Assembly (NCBI GenBank): GCA_964036045.1
Contig: OZ038383.1
Coordinates: 63,183,725-63,247,724 of the forward strand
DNA from: Eutreptiella sp. 'Long Island Sound 2002'
Taxonomy: Eukaryota; Euglenozoa; Euglenophyceae; Eutreptiales; Eutreptiaceae
Direction of reading: 5' to 3'
Length of the DNA: 64,000 nt
The notes under the pieces were generated by a model that ran no database searches, was not told the DNA's origin, and saw nothing but the letters and a program-made list of their open reading frames with translations. The translations under genes were made by a program, and so were the position numbers. Positions 49,677-59,690 of the stretch are shown piece by piece; position 1 is the first letter of the stretch; each line of letters opens with the position of its first letter.

Positions 49677-49726
49677 CTAGGCTCGGTTTCTGTGGGGCTT
49701 GCCCCACAGAAACCGAGACTAGCAGG
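49677..49726. repeat. Long hairpin of the ~720 bp unit
   Basis: CTAGGCTCGGTTTCTGTGGG and its near-complete reverse complement face each other across a TT, giving a stem of about 22 bp with one mismatch. Equivalent hairpins are near 53718-53767, 54433-54482 and 54880-54930. Confidence 0.8.
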
Positions 49727-50404
49727 CGTGAAGCTGGTTTTCCTAGGTTTTTTGTGCTTACAAACCCATCTGTATGGATTGTACGTTGCTGCACAATGGT
49801 GGCAGAAGTACCGTATGGTATGCATACCCGAAAGAGGAGCGGGCCGCAATTCTCCGTGATCCGCTCTTGTTCAAATCCCCCCCGCAGGGGGCTGGCTTCT
49901 GTGGGGGTCGGGGTGTTGGGGGCCCCTGACCCCGCGCCAGAAGCAGTGACCAACTACTACGTTACGCCACCCCCCCCCCCCTGGAAGACAGACCTTTTCA
50001 AACCCCTTCCATGCAGCCCCTTAAAATGATCGCAATCGAATTCTAAGAACGCGACTTTTCTTCTTTTTGGCCGACGATGGTCGTTTTGGTTAGTTAGGAC
50101 CGTTTTAAGCAGTTTTTCAGGCAGTCTCCGAAAATTTGGGGCTGAATTCCGTAGTGGCTCTTGCTTGCAAAGTTATATCATGTTGTAGCCTCTTAAAATG
50201 ACCTGCTCGGGCCAAAACGTCAGAAGAGCAACCTAATTGGCCAAATCAGGTGCCGTTTCGATGATTTACAGTCAATTTTGTGCGTTTTTTGGCATTTTTC
50301 TGCCATTTTTTTCGCCATATTTGGCATGTATACTTGCTGCCCATCTGGCAAGCCTTTTTTGCCAATGGTGCAACCATGTTGTGCAAGAGGCACGAAGCAG
50401 CACC

Positions 50405-50456
50405 CGCTAGGCTTCGTTTTTGTGGGGCTTGGCCCACAAAAACGGAGCCTAGCGGC
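50405..50456. repeat. Long hairpin, second subtype
   Basis: CCGCTAGGCT...TTTTTGTGGG faces CCCACAAAAACGGAGCCTAG over a short loop. Equivalent hairpins are near 51129-51181 and 53000-53051. Confidence 0.8.
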
Positions 50457-52191
50457 CGGCGCTGGCGCCGTTGCTCCCGTGTATTCATGGTTTACTCCTT
50501 CTCCGCCTTTGAATGGTCTTTTTGCCTTTGTGCTCCTTGTCCCCCCCGTTCTCATCTGAGCACCCGTGCGACCCCACCTCGTGCAATTTCCCCCCGCTTG
50601 TTCAATCCCCCCCCCTGGGGGCTGTTTTCTGGTGGGCGTCGGGGTGTGGGGCACTGACGCCCCATCGAAAACAAATTCCATACCGTACGTTACGCGACCC
50701 CCGGGGTAAAATCCAGAGGCCTCCAAAGTCCTACCATGCTACCCCTTAAAATGTTCGAAATTGAATTCTAAGAACGCGAGCTCTCCCTTTTTTAGCACAC
50801 GATGGTCGTTTTGGTGAGTTAGCAGCGTTTTAAGCGGTTTTTCGGGCAGTCTCCGGACATTTGGGGCTGAATTTTGTAGTGGCTGCTGTATGCAAATTTG
50901 GGCTATGTTACAGCCCCTGAAAATGACCGCCTCGTGCCCAAACGTCAGAAAAACACTCCCGTTGGCTGAAATTGGTCATGTTTTGATGATTTACGGCTAA
51001 TTTTGTGCATTTTTTGGCAGTTTTTTGCCATATTTTTGCCATATTTGGCATGTATACATGCTGCCCATCTGACAAGGCTTTTTGGCCCATGGGGCAACCA
51101 TAGCGGGCAAGAAGCATTAGGCAGAATCCGCTAGGCTCGGTTTTTGTGGGGCTTGGCCCACAAAAACGGAGCCTAGCGGCCGGCGCTTGCGCCGTTGAGC
51201 CCGTTTTCTCATGGTTTTCTTCTTCTCCGCTCATGCATGGTTCTTTTTGCCTTTGTGTTCTTTGTCCTCCGTTGTCATGCAAACCGTTGCCGTGCGACCC
51301 CCTCTCGTGCAACTTTCCCCAGCTTGTTCAAATCCCCCCCCATGGGGGGCTTTTAATTGGGGGGCCGGGGAATGGGGCCCCGCCCCCCTCTAAAAGCAGT
51401 CCTTATGCCATTATATACAGTCCGCGCGCCGAAACGAAACATACTTCAAAAGTCTACGATGCAGCCCCTCTAAATGACCGCCTCAGAGAGCTGATTCGCA
51501 CTGTCATATTTGTTTTGATCAATCATGGCTGTTTTGCAAAGTTAGGACTTTTACAAGGTTTTAACTTCTTTAACAGCATCCACTAATTCCATATAACCTA
51601 GGGATGCGATTTAAAGGTGCGCTAGCAACGTTGAGGTGCCGAACAACACTATATATAAGCCACAGGCCCCGAATCCCAAGAAATCTATTTGCCATATTAT
51701 TTATTTGCTGTGCACGCGTGCATTTCGCAGTCGCCGGCATTTGCGATCTTTCATTTTGACTGTCCAAAGTGAAATCGGGCTACAGTGCACGAAATTCCGA
51801 TCTAATACCAGTTTTATAAATGAATCTCAAAGCTTCGTCTTGCTGTATAGTTGAAAAACCGCCGTCATTTTGTTTTGGCACCGCTTTTCGATTTGACGGT
51901 TTTCAGTGCATACGGCCGCCTTTACAAGCCCAAACATGAAAAGAATACCCCCAAATTGACCGAAATTGCCATTTATTTCGTCAAAATCCGATACAATAGG
52001 CCCGAGTTATGAATATGTCAATTTTATGCTATTTGCAACCTATGTCGCTAATCTTGCCAAATGCACCCTCCCTGTCTTTGCGCTGCTAGCTTAAACACAA
52101 GGCAAAGGAGTGTTTTTGCTCTTGTTTGTCACCGCCTGGCTCCACTTCCGACATAGAAAGGTGACCCGAAAACGGCTAAAAACGTAATAAA

Positions 52192-52231
52192 GCTTTTCTT
52201 TGATGGTGCTTCGCACCAGCAAAGGAAAAGC
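52192..52231. repeat. Imperfect hairpin
   Basis: GCTTTTC...GGTGC, loop TTC, GCACC...GGAAAAGC: about 17 paired positions with short internal mismatches. Function unknown. Confidence 0.6.
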
Positions 52232-52250
52232 CAGACCAAGCACGAAAGAC

Positions 52251-52275
52251 GAAGGATTCATTTAATCCTTCTTTT
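52251..52275 (+). repeat. Terminator-like hairpin followed by TTTT
   Basis: GAAGGATT and AATCCTTC form a perfect 8-bp stem with loop CATTT, followed by TTTT. It resembles bacterial or organellar 3'-end hairpins, but nothing shows that it is used. Confidence 0.4.
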
Positions 52276-55084
52276 CCACACCCTCCACAACATTTCATGT
52301 ATCATTGCTTCATTGCAATTTCCTCCACATGCTCATCGTTGTTTGTTATGAATACTTGATCATGCATGTGCATATTGTGCAATTTGACTTCCACGTCCGA
52401 CAAATACCTTTCAGAGGCGATCGCAGCCCGCACACTGCCCTTCCGCATCTCGTGGAGCCCCCCTCCACTTGTTCAATCCCCCCCCCTGGGGGCTGTTTTC
52501 TGGTGGGCGTCGGGGTGTGGGGCCCCTGACGCCCCATCGAAAACAAGGTCCATACCGTACGTTACGCGACCCCCGGGGTAAAATCCAGAGGCCTCCAAAG
52601 TCCTACCATGCTACCCCTTAAAATGTTCGAAATTGAATTCTAAGAACGCGACTTTTTCCCTTTTCTAGCCCACGATGGTCGTTTTGGTGAGTTAGCAGCG
52701 TTTTAAGCGGTTTTTCGGGCAGTCTCTAGACATTTGGGGCTGAATTTTGTAGTGGCTGCTGTATGCAAATTTGGGCTATGTTACAGCCCCTCAAAATGAC
52801 TGCCTCGTGCCCAAACGTCAGAAAAACACTCCCGTCGGCTAAAATTGGTCATGTTTTGATGATTTACGGCTAATTTTGTGCATTTTTGGCAGTTTTTTGC
52901 CATTTTTTTGCCATATTTGGCATGTATACTTGCTGCCCATCTGACAAGGCTTTTTGGCCCATGTGGCAACCATAGCGGGCAAGAAGCATTAGGCAGAATC
53001 CGCTAGGCTCCGTTTTTGTGGGGCTTGGCCCACAAAAACGGAGCCTAGCGGCCGGCGCTTGCGCCGTTGAGCCCGTTTTCTCATGGTTTTCTTCTTCTCC
53101 GCTTCTGCATGGTTCTTTTTGCCTTTGGATTCTTGGTCCTCCGTTGTCATGCAAACCGTTGCCGTGCGACCCCCTCTCGTGCAACTTTCCCCAGCTTGTT
53201 CAATCTCCCCCGCAGGGGCCGTAGTGATTCGGCTTCGGCGGGAAGGGTACCCGCGGAAGCCCAATTCACGACTGACAAGTGTGTTGATGGCAGATCGCGT
53301 ACTTTTTTTTTCGCCCTTCTCAAAATGTGATACATATGCTCCTCAAAATGATCGCAGCGAAAATACAACTACGCGACGTTTCCATTTTTGGGCTACCGGT
53401 AGTCGTTTTGGTGAAATATCAGCGTTTTAAACGGTTTTTCAACCAGTCTCCGCCGAATAGGGGCTGAATTTTGTACTGGCTGCCATGTGCCGATTTGTCC
53501 AATGTTGTTACCCCTTAAAATGATCAGCCTGTGCCAAAACGTCTGGAAATCAACTTTGTTTGCCAAATTCGGTACCGTTTTGTGGTTGTGCGGCAGTTTT
53601 GAGCATTTTTGGGGCAGTTTGGTATCAGAATGGGGCAAATTGTTACTAAAAGCGCAGGTTCAACCCGTCTGAGGGTATTGGTGCCCCTCGATGCATAGTT
53701 TGCAAGAAGGAGCAGTGGCTAGGCTCGTTTTCTGTGGGGCTTGCCCCACAGAAACCGAGACTAGCAGGCTTGAAGCTGGTTTTCCTAGGGTTTTTTGTGC
53801 TTACAAACCCCTCTGTATGGATTGTACATTGCTGCACAATGGTGGCAGAAGTACCGTATGGTATGCATACCCGAAAGAGGAGCGGGCCGGAATTCTCCGT
53901 GATCCGCTCTTGTTCAATCTCCCCTGCAGGGGCCGTAGTGATTCGGCTTCTGCGGGGAGGGTACCCGCCGAAGCGCAATTCACGACTGACAAGTGTGTTG
54001 ATGGCAGATCGCGTACTTTTTTTTTCGCCCTTCTCAAAATGTGTGACATATGCCCCTCAAAATGATGGCAGCGAAAATACAACCACGCGACTTTTCGATT
54101 TTTGGGCCATTGGTAGTCGTTTTGGTGAAATAGCACCGTTTTAAGCGGTTTTTCAACCAGTCTCCGCCAAATAGGGGCTGAATTTTGTACTGGCTGCCAC
54201 ATGCGGATTTGCCCCGTGTAATTACCCCTTAAAATGATCGGCTCGTGCCAAAAAGTCGGGAAATCAACTTTGTTGGCCCAATTTGGTGCCGTTTTGTTGT
54301 TTTGCAGCAGTTTGGAGCGTTTTTGGGGCAGTTTTGTAGCGAAATAGGGTCAAATTGTTACTAAAAGCGCAGGTTCAACCCGTTTGAGGGTATTGGTGCC
54401 TCTCGATGCATAGTTTGCAAGAAGGAACAGTGGCTAGGCTCGGTTTCTGTGGGGCTTGCCCCACAGAAACCGAGACTAGCAGGCGTGAAGCTGGTTTTCA
54501 TATGGTTTTTTTGGCTTACAAACCCATCTGTACAAATTTTACGTGGCTGCACAATGGTGGCAGAAGTACTGTATGGTACTGCACCGTTTTAAGCGGTTTT
54601 TCAACCAGTCTCCGCCGAATAGGGGCTGAATTTTGTACTGGCTGCCATGTGCAGATTTGACCCATGTTGCCACCCCCTAAAATGATCAGCTTGTGCCAAA
54701 ACGTCAGGGAATTAACTTTGTTTGCCAAATTTGGTACCGCTTTGTGGTTTTGCGGCAGTTTTGAGCGTTTTTGGGGCTGTTTGGTATCAAAATGGGGCAA
54801 ATTGTTACTAAAAGCGCAGGTTCAACCCGTTTGATGGTATTGGTGCCCCTCGATGCATAGTTTGCAAGAAGGAGCAGTGGCTAGGCTCGGTTTCTGTGGG
54901 GCTTGCCCCACAGAAACCGTGACTAGCAGGCGTGATAGGAGGGACATAAAGGCAAAGCCAAACACCCCAGTTTCGTGATTGAGGGCCCCGCGTCAGGCGG
55001 TAGCACAAGCATCAGCGCCAGACCCTCGCACAAGGAAAATACTCTGGCATCAGCCAGCTTTCAGATGCACTAGGACAGGGCTAG

Positions 55085-55263
55085 GGGAACATCCGGAAGC
55101 AGTTGGGCTGCAGTGTACAGCAGCTGGCCCACCACTACAAAAACTGCCTGGATGTTGGAGGATGTGGCATTGTCAACACAGCAGATGAGCAGTTGGACGG
55201 CAAGCCTGCACGACTCCTCAGTTCCAAGCTACGGGAGAAGTTTGCCTTCTGCATCCAAGGCAG
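55085..55263 (+). CDS. Candidate exon A of an unrecognised split gene
   Basis: After GGCTAG the frame opens GNIRKQLGCSVQQLAHHYKN and runs about 60 codons to SKLREKFAFCIQGR, ending at AAGGCAG followed by GTATTA, a donor-like site. The composition looks like real protein, unlike the repeat shadows around it. The 5' acceptor is weak (no clear pyrimidine tract), and an in-frame TAG lies just upstream, so an acceptor near 55084 is required. No domain recognised. Confidence 0.4.
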
Positions 55264-55347
55264 GTATTACCTGTGATTCCCAAACCTCCATAGCCACTCC
55301 TGCGCACCAACCCACTGTACCTCAGCCATCGCCCCCTATCTCTTCAG

Positions 55348-55499
55348 AGTTGGTGTGGCGATACCCGTGATGCTGCACAAGATTGGGGCACGGGGAGCCC
55401 ATACCGGGGCCCAAGACACTTGTCTACACTGTCTTCAAGAGAAGCATTTTGCAGTATTTGGGGTGCACGTGGATACTGAAGACATGCGAACTAAAGGAT
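55348..55499 (+). CDS. Candidate exon B of the same split gene
   Basis: It follows CTATCTCTTCAG and ends before GTAAGT (55500-55505). The 84-bp intron 55264-55347 joins exon A to B in a consistent phase and gives GR|VGVAIPVMLHKIGARG, then TCLHCLQEKHFAVFGVHVDT. Both splice sites are good. No known family. The tandem repeat at 55503-55745 would lie in the next intron. Confidence 0.45.
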
Positions 55500-55502
55500 G
55501 TA

Positions 55503-55745
55503 AGTCCGTTACCCCTTGCGTTACCGTTGGACTGTTACCCGAAAATGTGTTACTGAAGTCAAAAGTAGACCACAGTGATGTTCCCCGGTGTGTTACCGTT
55601 GGGGTGTTACCCGAAAAAGTGTTACCCGCAGTCAAAAAAAGACGAAAGTGGTGTTCCCCGTTGTGTTCCCGTTGGGGTGTTACCCGAAAATGTGTTACCC
55701 GGCGTCAACAAACAACCAAAGTGATGTTTCCCCTTGTGTTCCCAC
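55503..55745 (+). repeat. ~72-bp tandem repeat, about 3 units
   Basis: GTTACCCGAAAA recurs at 55534, 55606 and 55679 (72 and 73 bp apart), with AGTGATGTTCCCC-type blocks between. Confidence 0.85.
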
Positions 55746-55964
55746 CCCTCCAATGTTGCTTCTCTCTGCCTACATGTACCCTTCGTGAACCAGCCGTTTG
55801 AATCCGAGATTCACGGAACCGTGAATTTCACCCAATTTTGCTGTGTTTTGCTCGTAACTTGGTGCTATCGTGTGCTTTTGTCGTGCTATCTTCGCCCAAA
55901 GTAAGATCCAACGAATGTGTGCAATTTACAGTTTTGAAGTAGCCGCATGGTTCAACAAATTTCG

Positions 55965-56130
55965 TGAGATTGGCGTGAATGTGAAATTCACGCACCCAAA
56001 ATCACGCATAAATTCACGCTAGATTCACAGATTCACGAGAATGTGAAATTCGCACGAATTTCGTATGAATTCGTACGAATTTCGTACGAATTTCATGCCA
56101 ATTTCGTGCGAATTTGTACGAATCGGCCCC
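55965..56130. repeat. TTCGTACGAA-type palindromic repeat cluster 1
   Basis: A run of degenerate copies of the palindrome TTCGTACGAA and the variant TTCGCACGAA. Related clusters lie at 57237-57390 and 58165-58345. Confidence 0.8.
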
Positions 56131-56774
56131 AATTTTGTCTTGTCACTGCTATTTGTTGCACACATTCGATATTGAACAATTTCTTTTGTAGATCAAGTCT
56201 GAACATTACACATTACATTTCTTAATCTTTGTTGCGTTGCTCACAAATTTGTTGGGAAGGGCATAGGTTATAGGTGATAGTGGATGCAGTGGTGGGGGGT
56301 TCATTGGGGTCGAACCATTGTTGCCTTGCTCACACAGTTGTTGGGAAGGGCAAAGGTGATAGTCGCTAGTAGATGCATGAGGGTGGGGGGGGGGTCCATT
56401 GGGTCAAACCATGGGAGCGTAATCAACCACGTCTAGGGTTGGGGGGGGGGGGGGGGGCAAGGAGACCCCGCACTTACAGCCCCTGAGTGTCTGGGTGTGG
56501 GGTTATGAGGGTGTCTTGCTTGTTGCAGTGCGGTTAAGGTTAGGGAGGGTATCCTTTTTCTCTTCACAGGTTTTGTGTATTGAGTCGCTTCTCAATGGTG
56601 TTGCCTGGCTTCTCACCACAATCAGCCGCATCGCGTCGCGGCAAGGCCTGTCTCTGCAGGATCCAGCACGAGCATTCTGCAGAAGGGGTGATTGGGAGCA
56701 CAGATTGTGGGGTATTGAGAGGCCTCTTCTTGTGCACTTTCCAATGTTAAACAGAGACGGCATTGCTATTTCAG

Positions 56775-56822
56775 GATTGCGTACAGATGGGCTGTAGTGT
56801 CTGCTGATATGAAAGCAAACAG
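56775..56822 (+). CDS. Candidate exon C (48 nt)
   Basis: It follows TTGCTATTTCAG and ends at AAACAG followed by GTATGT. It encodes IAYRWAVVSADMKANR and joins exon D in phase. The link back to exon B needs at least one more exon, because the phases of B and C do not match. Confidence 0.35.
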
Positions 56823-56872
56823 GTATGTTTGTGTTTGTGTTTGGGTTTGTGTGTTTGTGTAGGGGTTTGTAT

Positions 56873-56982
<110 letters not shown>

Positions 56983-57036
56983 CGGGGGGGCAGGTATCGG
57001 GAAATGTGTGTGCTTGGATCTTTGGTCACCTCACGC

Positions 57037-57070
<34 letters not shown>

Positions 57071-57164
57071 TGTGTGTGTGTCTGTGCGGTGTGTGTGTGT
57101 GTGTACATAGCCGCACTGTATGTGTGTGTGGCCGCCGGGGGGGCAGGTATAGGGAAATGTGTGT

Positions 57165-57412
57165 GGGTGTGGGGACTCTGGTACATGCATAGGTGGTGTT
57201 GGTGTGGCTCTTCTGCCAGTGTCCTGCAAAAATGATGCGAGATTCGTACGAAGTTCGCACGAAATTGGTACGAAATTTGTGCGAATTTCGTACGAAATTC
57301 GTACGAATTTCGTCCCTCAATACGTACCGTGAATGTGGTTGTTACGAATTTCGTACGAATTTCGTACGAAATTTGTACGAAGTTCAAACAATTTGCATGA
57401 ATTTGTGTCATT
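57165..57412 (+). repeat. Left arm of a long inverted repeat
   Basis: GTGTTGGTGTGGCTCTTCTG through the TTCGTACGAA cluster is matched in inverse orientation by 58145-58395. The outer parts, including GGGGGGCAGGTA and AAATGTGTGTG, also match, so the full arms may be longer than 300 bp. The central spacer is ~730 bp. Confidence 0.75.
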
Positions 57413-57539
57413 TTTGTGTGTGTGTGTGGGTGCGCCTAGTCGGAGGGGTTGTTGTTTGTGTGGGCGTGGGTGCATGGTGTGTGCGTGCCTGGGTGATATG
57501 TGCATGCATTGGTGGTTCTTGGGTTCTTGGGTGGTTTTG

Positions 57540-58075
57540 TTGAATCATGTGGGACAATACTTTTCCGTTGTGTGTAGTTTGTGACTATCTGTGGTTTGTG
57601 TTTGTTGCTGCTGAATGTCATTATGTGTGTTTAATGCCTGCTTTTCGACTGCGTTGGTATCGCTGTTTTGCTTGCTGCTTGTTGTGCTTCGTCTGTCTGC
57701 TGCTCCTCACTGATGACTGTTGCTGATGACCTGACTGTGTTGTGCTTCTGTGTTGTTGTTGTGTTGCTGTGCTATGTGCTATGAGTGGGTGTGGATGGTT
57801 GGATGGGTGGCTGCCTGTTGTTGAATCATGTGGGACAATACTTTTGTGCTGTTTGTAGTCTGTGACTGTCTGTCGTTTGTGTTTGTTGCTGCTGATTGTC
57901 ATGATGTGTGTGTAATGCCTGCTTTTCGGCTGTGTTGGTACCGTTGTTTTGCTTGCTGCTTGTTGTGCTTCGTCTGTCTGCTGCTCCTCATCGGTGACTG
58001 TTGCTGATGACCTCACTGTGTTGTTCTTCTGTGTTGTTGTTGTGTTGCTGTGCTGTGTGATATGGGGTGACTGTG
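57540..58075 (+). repeat. 281-bp tandem duplication in the spacer of the inverted repeat
   Basis: TTGAATCATGTGGGACAATA starts at 57540 and 57821. The two units are alike over about 240 bp and end in TGTTGTTGTTGTGTTGCTGT-type sequence, which repeats once more near 58090. Confidence 0.85.
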
Positions 58076-58144
58076 TTGTTCTTCTGTGTTGTTGTTGTGT
58101 TGCTGTGCTGTGTGCCATGGGCTGAGTGTGTTTGTTCTGCATAA

Positions 58145-58395
58145 AAATGATACAAATCAATGCAAATTGGTCGAAATTCGTACAAAATTCATAACAACCA
58201 CATTCATCGTAAACTTTGGGGACAAATTTCGTACGAAGTTCGCACAAAATTCGTACGAAATTTGCACGAATTTCGTATGAATTTCGCACGAATTTTGTAA
58301 GAATCTCGTGCGAAATTCGTGCGAATTTCGTACCATTTTTGCAGGACCCTGGCAGAAGAGCCACACCAACACCACCTATGCAATAACGAAGTCCC
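58145..58395 (-). repeat. Right arm of the long inverted repeat
   Basis: The inverse of 57165-57412, with several point differences. It contains TTCGTACGAA-type cluster 3. Confidence 0.75.
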
Positions 58396-58437
58396 CATAC
58401 CCACACACATTTCCCTGTACCTGCCCCCCCCCCCCGG

Positions 58438-58471
<34 letters not shown>

Positions 58472-59104
58472 GACACACACACACACCCATGCACAAACAC
58501 ACACATACCCTCAATGAAAGCAAACAGCCCCCCATGCACCCGACCCACACCCACACACTGCCCGCTCACACACCCTCATACGTACCTGGACAGTGGATGT
58601 GCCATGGTTAGATGTTTAGGGGGGGGGGGGTTCTGTGTGTGTGTTTGTGTATGTCTGTCTGCCTGTGTGTGCAGATGGGGTTCTGCGGATGTGTGTGTGT
58701 GTGTGGGTGGGGGGGTCGTTGTGTCCATGTGTAGTTGGGTGTCCGCTTGTGTGTGTTTGTGTGTATGCTCGTGTTGGTGTGAGGTGCAGGAAGGGTGTGT
58801 CTGTAACCCCCACTGCCGCCCAGGGGCGCGTGACCTCACTGTGGTGTGGGGGTGAAACCAGGGGGGGGTCCCCTGGGCTCACACGCAATTTGGGGGGTGA
58901 CCTGGTCCAGCCACGGCGGCCAGGGCACGGGATTGCGCGCCCCACCCCTCGCCGGCCACCGTGGGAGAGCCACGATGGCACAGGGCGGGCTCCACCGGGG
59001 GGTGGCGGTATGCAGTTGTCACCCGGGTCCCCTGTGACCCAGCCCTCTCCAGGGCTCCTGTGCGCTCCCCTACCCCAACCCACTGCACCTTGTGTTCTGC
59101 ACAG
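58396..59104. other. Microsatellite and GC-rich spacer
   Basis: AC and GT tracts to about 58770, then GC-rich sequence with no recognised gene. If exons C and D belong together this is intron. Confidence 0.4.
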
Positions 59105-59168
59105 GTACATCGTGGGGTGGGGATCTCGTCCTATCCGACGGGACCGGAGCTGGGCGGCGGTAGAATAA
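59105..59168 (+). CDS. Candidate terminal exon D
   Basis: After CTTGTGTTCTGCACAG the frame, continued from exon C across 56823-59104, reads YIVGWGSRPIRRDRSWAAVE and stops at TAA 59166-59168. AATAAA at 59164-59169 overlaps the stop and could serve as a poly(A) signal. The acceptor is good and the phase fits exon C. No domain recognised. Confidence 0.35.
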
Positions 59169-59402
59169 AGGGGAGACAGCGCCGGGGCGGAGGTAAGGGC
59201 CAGCGCCTGCCGCTACGGTGCTCACTGCGCCGGGGTAATGGCACCTGCCTGCAGCCTCGACGTCTGGCTCCCCAGGCAGTGCAGTGGAACAAGGGGAGGC
59301 CCCCCGTCCCTGGTCCTCCGCCCATGCAGGGGGGAGCGGCCTGCCTTGGCGACACAGTACTGAAATAAGGGGTGGCCCCCCCGTCCCTTGTGTATCCCGG
59401 GT

Positions 59403-59690
59403 GAGAGACGATAAGGAAATAAGGGGTGCCCCCCCCAGAGACTGACAGGGGGGGCGCCAGCCCCCCCAGGAGCCCCTGTCGACCTGTGTCTTTGAGAGAC
59501 GATCATGAAATAAGGGGTGGCCCCCCAGAGACAGACCAGGGGGGGCGCCAGCCCCCCCAGGGGCCCCCTGTCGACCTGTGTTCTTAAGAGACGATCATGA
59601 AATAAGGAGAGGCCCTCCACAGACGGACCAGGGGGGGCGGAAGCTCCCCAGGAGCCCCTGTTGACCTGTGTCTTTGAGAGATGATCATGC
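59403..59690 (+). repeat. ~91-bp tandem repeat, about 3 units
   Basis: GAGACGATCATGAAATAAGG-type blocks begin near 59403, 59494, 59586 and 59676 (91, 92 and 90 bp apart), with C-run/G-run pairs between. Confidence 0.9.

Larger units (their letters stand above)
51480..52430. other. Unrelated lower-GC stretch within the ~720 bp array
   Basis: About 950 bp without similarity to the tandem units. No convincing gene is present. It contains two hairpins, at 52192-52231 and 52251-52271. Confidence 0.5.
49156..54945 (+). repeat. Array of ~715-732 bp units with hairpins
   Basis: Units open with TTGTTCAATC, a C-rich/G-rich pair and a TCGG block, near 49153, 49868, 50600, 51325, 52470, 53197 and 53911; a shortened unit follows to 54945. 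Each carries TTTTAAGCGGTTTTTC, CTTAAAATGA-type blocks and a long GC-rich hairpin. Two subtypes alternate: one with TTTCTGTGGGGC hairpins and one with TTTTTGTGGGGC hairpins. No coding region is recognised. 51.48-52.43 kb is unrelated sequence inside the array. Confidence 0.8.

Noticed and set aside
52251-52275. Bacterial-type terminator or organelle DNA insertion at 51.5-52.4 kb
   Set aside because: Only one small hairpin with TTTT; no organellar gene is recognisable in the surrounding sequence.
56495-56797. 100-codon frame at 56.5-56.8 kb as a gene
   Set aside because: Other frames over the same stretch are open to a similar degree and its phase does not join exon B; the small exon 56775-56822 in another frame fits the splice sites better.
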